Assembly (NCBI GenBank): GCA_017460395.1
Contig: JAFUBA010000154.1
Span: 45,483-109,482 of the forward strand
From: Clostridia bacterium
GTDB taxonomy: Bacteria > Bacillota > Clostridia > Christensenellales > Aristaeellaceae
Direction of reading: 5' to 3'
DNA length: 64,000 nt
The notes under the pieces are model-generated. The model saw only the letters and a list, made by a program, of their open reading frames with translations. It was not told the origin of the DNA and did not search any database. This document shows positions 59,283 to 64,000 of this stretch, piece after piece; the first letter of the stretch is position 1, and the number at the start of each line of letters is the position of its first letter. The position numbers were made by a program, and so were the translations under genes.

Positions 59283-61733
59283 CTACCTTGATGTCACACC
59301 CACGTAGATTCTCTCGGCTTTTGCCTTGTAGGTGTCTGTGTACATATACTTCCTGTCCACCGGCACACCGTTCTGGTACGTCACCAGATAGCTTTCCACC
59401 ACACAGCCCGGCTGTGCCTTGCTGACGGTCTTCTGCTGATCTGTGTACGTTACATATTCGGCCTTCTTGTCCTTGATGTATTCCGGTTCGGACGGGGGAT
59501 CGATCGGGGTCTCCACGGTCTCGATATCATAGCTGATGCCATCCATCCCGGCGCCATACATCCGAACAACACACGTCAGATTGGACTTCTTGGTCCTCGC
59601 CGACTGCACAGCGGCCGTGATATAGATCGGACTGGATGAGGTATTCTTGAAGACCATGTCGATCTTGTGGTTGGAATACCAGTAGACCGTGGCATCCTTG
59701 CCATAGTCGATGTAGCTCACGCTGTCGGAGTGGGGCTCCCGCTTCAATATCTCCATGCCCGAGCGGACGGCTGCCAGATAGACCGTGGTGGATGCCTGGC
59801 AGACACCGCCGCCAATGCCCTCCACATGGTCCCCGTAGGCATACTCGATGGCCGGCAGGAAGCCGTTCTTCTCCGTTCTCTGTCCCACCACGTTGTTAAA
59901 GGAGAACTGTGCGCCCGGCTGAAGGATGATGCCGCTGATCTTGGAAAAAGCGAGGCGGATGTTCTCGTTTCTGTTGTCGGTGGAGAAGGAGGCGATGGGC
60001 GTCTCTGCACTGCCCCTGAGGGCCACCGTATTCGTCTTGAGATCCTCCACGGTGACGTTCGGCTGGGTCATGGTGACCTCCAGCTCAATATCGCCCGTCT
60101 CCATGGTCGACAGATGATGGTAAATCTCTTCCTTCACCGGCTCGATATTCAGACTGCGACCGACAACCTCCTCGTTGAAGGTGAAGGGATATGTCAGGTT
60201 CGGATCAAAGGAGGCGATGGTCGCATCGGACGGCGCCCGATACACCTGGTTCGCGATCTCCTGCAGGATGCTGTCCAGCTGGGACGTATCCCCGCTGGGA
60301 TTGGCCGTATAGGCCTCGTACCGCTCGATGGCGATCCGGTCCATCTCGGCCTTGCGCTCCTCCATGGTGCCCACATGGCCCTGCTGCCAGGCGGCGGCCA
60401 TGGTTTCCTGAATGTCCACCTTCATGCTCAGATCGGAGGAGGAGATGGAGCGCACCAGCTGCCCCTGATAGGTCAGGGACACGGACCACGCATTGGAGCG
60501 GAGAACCGCGTTATTGTTCACCGCCTGGTACGCCTGATCCCGTGTCATCCCGCCCAGGGAGATGCCGTCCACATAGACGCCCTCCACATATCGGTCGTCA
60601 TAGGGAGCCACGGCCATCTCGATGGCCTGTGCCCGGCGGTTTCGCTGCACGTTGTTGGAAATCACCATGACCACGACCGCCACCATGGCGAGGGCGCCCA
60701 CGGCGCTCAAGACCTTCATCCAGACCGGCAGGCCTTTTCCCGGTGCTCTGTCCGGCTTTCTGTCGCCCTGACCTCCGGAAGACCGATTCGACTGGGGAAA
60801 ATATCCCTGGAAAGGCTTTCCGGATGCTTCCGGTTTTGCCTCCTGATGATTCCTCTGGACGCTTTCCTGGGCGCCATTTCGCTGCACGCCCTGTCCCTGA
60901 GGATAACCCGGATGGTATCCCTGCTGCTGGGACGTCGGAGCAGGCGCTCCGTACCCCATATAGGTGCCCTGCATTGGCTGGGGATTCATGCTGCTCTGCC
61001 CCTGAAAGGTCTGGTTCCCCGCCATGGGCGCCTGATAGGGTGTGGCTCCCTGCCACTGCTGCGGAGGAACCTGTCCCTGCATCTGATATGCCCCGCCCAT
61101 CTGCTGCTGGGGATACATCTGTGTCCCAGAAGGCTGCTGAACACGGTAGGGTCCGGATGGCTGCTGGACAGGTACCTGGGCCCCGGAGAGCTGCTGGACA
61201 CGGTAAGGCCCGGACGGCTGCTGTACGGGTGCCTGCGGTCCGGATGTCTGTTGGACGCGGTAAGGCCCGGACGGTTGCTGCACGGGCACCTGGGCTCCAG
61301 ATGTCTGCTGTACCCGATAGGCGCCGGACATCAGCTGGACAGGTACCTGCGCACCGGACGTCTGCTGTACCCGATAGGCTCCAGACTGCTGCTGCACGGG
61401 CACCTGTGGCCCGGATGTCTGCTGTACCCGATAGGCGCCGGACGGCTGCTGCACGGGCACCTGCGCACCCGACGACTGCTGCACCCGATAGGCACCCGAC
61501 GGCTGCTGCACGGGCACCTGCGGCCCGGATGTCTGCTGTACCCGATAGGCACCGGACGGCTGCTGCACGGGCACCTGCGGCCCGGATGTCTGCTGTACGG
61601 GTGCCTGCGCACCCGTCTGAAGGGATTCAGACGCAGCAGATGCCGCTTCCTGTGCCTGTGGCTCTTCAGTGACCTGCTGTACATATTTTGCACTTCTACG
61701 GCGTCTCACGACCGCCGGTCCCTGGTCCTGCAT
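59283..61733 (-). CDS. VanW-family protein with N-terminal 19-residue tandem repeats
   Basis: A membrane-anchored wall-associated protein of 816 residues. A basic start (VVRRRRSAKYVQQ) leads into eight tandem repeats of 19 residues, then a Gln/Pro/Gly-rich linker with MYPQQQMGGAYQMQG. One membrane helix follows (VWMKVLSAVGALAMVAVVVMVI). The outside part has YoaR-type peptidoglycan-binding-like domains (VDGISLGGMTRDQAYQAVNN) and the VanW domain (GIILQPGAQFSFNNVVGQRTEKNGF, GIGGGVCQASTTVYLAAV). A G5-like end includes EYVTYTDQQKTVSKAQPGCVVESYLV. The repeats would lie inside the cell and look disordered. I chose the ATG at 61733, 8 bases after GGGAGG. VanW function is not well defined. Confidence 0.9.
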   Translation of the reverse strand: MQDQGPAVVRRRRSAKYVQQVTEEPQAQEAASAASESLQTGAQAPVQQTSGPQVPVQQPSGAYRVQQTSGPQVPVQQPSGAYRVQQSSGAQVPVQQPSGAYRVQQTSGPQVPVQQQSGAYRVQQTSGAQVPVQLMSGAYRVQQTSGAQVPVQQPSGPYRVQQTSGPQAPVQQPSGPYRVQQLSGAQVPVQQPSGPYRVQQPSGTQMYPQQQMGGAYQMQGQVPPQQWQGATPYQAPMAGNQTFQGQSSMNPQPMQGTYMGYGAPAPTSQQQGYHPGYPQGQGVQRNGAQESVQRNHQEAKPEASGKPFQGYFPQSNRSSGGQGDRKPDRAPGKGLPVWMKVLSAVGALAMVAVVVMVISNNVQRNRRAQAIEMAVAPYDDRYVEGVYVDGISLGGMTRDQAYQAVNNNAVLRSNAWSVSLTYQGQLVRSISSSDLSMKVDIQETMAAAWQQGHVGTMEERKAEMDRIAIERYEAYTANPSGDTSQLDSILQEIANQVYRAPSDATIASFDPNLTYPFTFNEEVVGRSLNIEPVKEEIYHHLSTMETGDIELEVTMTQPNVTVEDLKTNTVALRGSAETPIASFSTDNRNENIRLAFSKISGIILQPGAQFSFNNVVGQRTEKNGFLPAIEYAYGDHVEGIGGGVCQASTTVYLAAVRSGMEILKREPHSDSVSYIDYGKDATVYWYSNHKIDMVFKNTSSSPIYITAAVQSARTKKSNLTCVVRMYGAGMDGISYDIETVETPIDPPSEPEYIKDKKAEYVTYTDQQKTVSKAQPGCVVESYLVTYQNGVPVDRKYMYTDTYKAKAERIYVGVTSR
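61122..61577 (-). repeat. Eight tandem 57-base repeats within the VanW-family gene
   Basis: The repeats code for QVPVQQPSGAYRVQQTSGP with small changes (P/A/T at the end, A/P before YRV, LM or QQ in two copies). Copy number is eight by eye, flanked by partial units on both sides. DNA identity between copies is high enough to allow slippage or recombination. Confidence 0.93.
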
Positions 61734-61785
61734 CCGCTGCACCTCCCTTCTCTTCTCTCAAGGAAATCCATTTGTATGTATACTG

Positions 61786-62661
61786 TCATTGTTCCGTTGC
61801 TTTCCTGTGCATCTCCCGCACAGCTTCCATGAGACATGTCACATCCGCCTCAATCCCGGCCCATTCATCCGACATGGCCCCGATGAGCCCATGCTTGCCG
61901 TCATGTGGCATGTGAAAATCACTGCCGCCCGTCACGAGCAGGCCAAGCGTCCTGGCCATATGCTCCAGACCGTCGAAACCGCCTGCTGCGGCAGATGGAT
62001 GATACACCTCCAGGCCCATTAAGCCAAGACCCTGCCACTTTTTTATCAGGCTCAAAAGCTGTTCGTCCGGAAGCTTCAGCTCCCTGGGATGGGCGATCAC
62101 CGGCACAAAACCGCTTTTCAGAATCAGAGGAAGCGCTTCCTCCATGCTCAGCCGCTCGCAGGGCACATAGGCGGGGCCATGCTCCCCAAGAAACTGCTCG
62201 AAGGCAGCCTGCATGTTCTTTACGTATCCTGCCCGAACCAGCGCCCTTGCCAGGTGCGGCCGCCCGATGGTGGCATGGCTGCCGCCCTCCCGCCGCCGCT
62301 TTTTGATAAGCGCCGGAAAATCCAGGGGCATCCCGAGTGCTTCCAGCTTTCTCGCCATCTCCCTTGCCCGGACAACCCTCTTTTCCTCCAGATCCTCCAC
62401 GGCCCGCCGAAGTGCCGGCGCTGGCGCCGTGCCGTAGGCCAGCAGGTGCAGGCCCGGCATGTCCCTGAGGCTCAGTTCCACACCCGGCAGCACCGGGATC
62501 ACCTTGTCTTCCTCCCTCAGGCTGTCGGTCCCATAGAAGGTATCATGATCCGTGATCGCCATCCACTGAACGCCCGCCTGCCTGGCCTCCCAGACCAGGA
62601 GCTCCGGCGACATGACGCCGTCGCTGGCCGTGGAATGCATGTGAAAATCAGCGCGCATCAT
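61786..62661 (-). CDS. PHP-domain phosphoesterase
   Basis: A metal-dependent phosphoesterase of 291 residues, like the TrpH/YciV group (RNase AM-type). Metal ligands are seen in DFHMHSTASDG, AITDHDTFYG, VLPGVELSL, RPHLARALV, VIAHPREL and the final GGSDFHMPHD. Relatives cleave 3'-phosphoadenosine 5'-phosphate or trim short RNAs. The ATG at 62661 overlaps the ftsH stop as ATGA, with AGGAGA 9 bases upstream; an ATG at 62658 is possible. The gene ends just before the VanW-family gene, in the same direction. Confidence 0.9.
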   Translation of the reverse strand: MMRADFHMHSTASDGVMSPELLVWEARQAGVQWMAITDHDTFYGTDSLREEDKVIPVLPGVELSLRDMPGLHLLAYGTAPAPALRRAVEDLEEKRVVRAREMARKLEALGMPLDFPALIKKRRREGGSHATIGRPHLARALVRAGYVKNMQAAFEQFLGEHGPAYVPCERLSMEEALPLILKSGFVPVIAHPRELKLPDEQLLSLIKKWQGLGLMGLEVYHPSAAAGGFDGLEHMARTLGLLVTGGSDFHMPHDGKHGLIGAMSDEWAGIEADVTCLMEAVREMHRKATEQ

Positions 62662-64000
62662 TTGAAGCTGTCTCCTGGTACAAAGCCTTCCGGCAACTGG
62701 GGCCGGTCCGCCATCTGGCGCTTCTTCTTCTCCCTCGCCCTTTTTTCTTCCGGCGTCTCCTCCGGAATCTGCGGTGCCGGACGCGGCCGGTCCAGGTCCA
62801 TCTCCTGGGAAGCTTCCCTTCCCTCCATGATGGCCACGAATTCCTGCCGTCCGACAGTCTCCTCCCTGAGAAGCACGTCCACGAGCCTCAGGAGAGTCTC
62901 CCGCTGCTCCTCGATCAGCTGGCGTGCCCTTGCGTAGCATGCGTCCAGCAGCTGCTTGACCTCCGCATCGATGACCTGTGCCGTCTCCTCAGAGTACTCC
63001 CTCGTCTGCCCAAACTCCATGCCCACGAAGACCTCTTCGTCGCTGGCCGTGTACAGGGTGCCGAGACGGTCGCTCATGCCGTAGCGTGTGACCATCTGCC
63101 GGCAGAGATTGTTTGCATGCTTGAGGTCCGAGGAAGAGCCGGTGTACATTTCGCCGAGGATGACCTCCTCCGCGGCATGACCGCCGAGCGCCATGACCAC
63201 CATGGCCAGCATGCGTGTCCGGGAGAGATTGTCATGCTCCTCATCCGGCAGCGACAGCGTGTGCCCGGCGCTCTGGCCGCGCGGCACGATGGTCACCAGA
63301 TGCACCTCGTCGCAGCCCGCCGTAAAGTGGCCCACGATCGCGTGCCCGCTCTCGTGCACGGCCACCAGCCGCCGGTCCTCCTCATTCACCTTGTGGCTCC
63401 GCTTTTCCGGGCCCATCTGCACCCGGGCGATGGCGTCCACCAGCATCTGGTGGCTGATCTTCTTTGCCCGGGCCCGGGCGGCCAGGATCGCCGCCTCGTT
63501 CATCACATTTTCAAGATCTGCGCCGCTGGCATAGGGCATGCGCTTGGCGATGTTTTCAAGATCCACGTCCGAATCCAGCGGTTTTCCCCTGGCATGGACC
63601 TTGAGGATCTCTACGCGGCCGCTGTGGTCCGGGAAGTTCACCGTCACCTGCCGGTCAAAGCGCCCGGGGCGCATGAGCGCCGGATCCAGAATATCCCTGC
63701 GGTTGGTGGCCGCCATGACGATGACGCCCTCGTTGCCCACAAAGCCGTCCATCTCCACGAGAAGCTGGTTGAGGGTCTGCTCCCGCTCGTCGTGTCCGCC
63801 GCCAAGGCCTGCGCCGCGCTTTCTGCCGACGGCATCGATCTCATCTATAAAGACGATGGACGGCGCCATTTTCTTCGCCTGGTCAAACAGGTCCCTTACA
63901 CGGCTCGCGCCGACGCCCACATACATCTCCACAAAGTCAGAACCCGAGATGGAGAAGAACGGAACCTCCGCCTCACCGGCCACGGCCTTGGCCAGCAGTG
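62658..64000 (-). CDS. ftsH: ATP-dependent zinc metalloprotease FtsH, N-terminal part outside window
   Basis: The membrane AAA+ protease that removes misfolded and regulatory proteins. The frame is open to the window edge, which cuts the gene just after Walker A ([36 protein letters not shown]). Visible parts are Walker B ([16 protein letters not shown]), the second region of homology ([24 protein letters not shown]) and the zinc site HESGH with [11 protein letters not shown]. The tail after the protease domain is Pro- and charge-rich. About 447 residues are present of an expected 620-680. Confidence 0.97.
   Translation of the reverse strand, partial: LLAKAVAGEAEVPFFSISGSDFVEMYVGVGASRVRDLFDQAKKMAPSIVFIDEIDAVGRKRGAGLGGGHDEREQTLNQLLVEMDGFVGNEGVIVMAATNRRDILDPALMRPGRFDRQVTVNFPDHSGRVEILKVHARGKPLDSDVDLENIAKRMPYASGADLENVMNEAAILAARARAKKISHQMLVDAIARVQMGPEKRSHKVNEEDRRLVAVHESGHAIVGHFTAGCDEVHLVTIVPRGQSAGHTLSLPDEEHDNLSRTRMLAMVVMALGGHAAEEVILGEMYTGSSSDLKHANNLCRQMVTRYGMSDRLGTLYTASDEEVFVGMEFGQTREYSEETAQVIDAEVKQLLDACYARARQLIEEQRETLLRLVDVLLREETVGRQEFVAIMEGREASQEMDLDRPRPAPQIPEETPEEKRAREKKKRQMADRPQLPEGFVPGDSFK

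Noticed and set aside
61122..61577. A CRISPR array
   Set aside because: The repeats are contiguous 57-base units without spacers and stay in frame in a long coding sequence.
1..64000. tRNA or rRNA genes
   Set aside because: I saw no T-arm consensus with matching acceptor stems and no rRNA-like sequence; a dedicated scan would be decisive.

Overview
The window reads as a GC-rich member of the Bacillota, probably Clostridia-like; a Christensenellales-type gut or rumen lineage is my guess only. Supporting signs are strong AGGAGG ribosome binding sites, several TTG starts, a T-box leader on ileS, DnaD plus a DnaC/DnaI-type loader, GreA next to LysS, a VanW-family wall protein and many sugar-degrading enzymes. 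I saw no rRNA, tRNA, CRISPR array, insertion sequence or prophage.

Layout. 1-4.9 kb: the end of a sugar ABC transporter (CUT1 permease), a GH28 pectinase-like enzyme and a large unassigned protein, probably one pectin-related locus. 5-6.3 kb: a CPA2 antiporter. 6.4-21.8 kb: housekeeping genes on the plus strand (rpsO, pnp with a structured leader, M16 peptidase, ruvX, DUF1292, polysaccharide deacetylase, M32 carboxypeptidase, sirtuin, nitroreductase, RpiR regulator, YhiN-like flavoprotein, exonuclease, nucleoside kinase, GH18). 21.9-30.2 kb: a tight minus-strand run of nine genes, from rhamnose mutarotase and DnaD/DnaC through an ArsC-like protein, GIY-YIG nuclease, SPL-like radical SAM protein and SDR, to a cellobiose 2-epimerase/GH130 pair for mannosyl-glucose phosphorolysis. 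Divergent consensus-like promoters lie at 30.28-30.35 kb. 30.4-40.2 kb: a ten-gene Mrp/Mbh-type ion-pumping locus with four antiporter-like subunits and no visible hydrogenase or NADH module. 40.3-51.2 kb: DUF4340 protein, greA-lysS, an orphan antitoxin-like gene, an atypical response regulator, DUF4279 protein, fba, and a T-box-controlled type 2 ileS. 51.4-59.2 kb: an unusual peptide-type ABC transporter. 59.3-64 kb: VanW-family repeat protein, PHP phosphoesterase and the C-terminal part of ftsH.

The most striking system is the transporter at 51.4-59.2 kb. Its OppC-type permease carries a complete seven-repeat RCC1-like beta-propeller in the outside loop between TM1 and the core permease domain. 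Its OppF-type ATPase carries a predicted coiled-coil insertion of about 175 residues between Walker A and the Q-loop. The binding protein has a signal peptide but no lipobox, and a small one-helix membrane protein is translationally coupled at the end of the operon. Together these suggest a dipeptide/oligopeptide-family importer with extra docking or sensing modules on both faces of the membrane.
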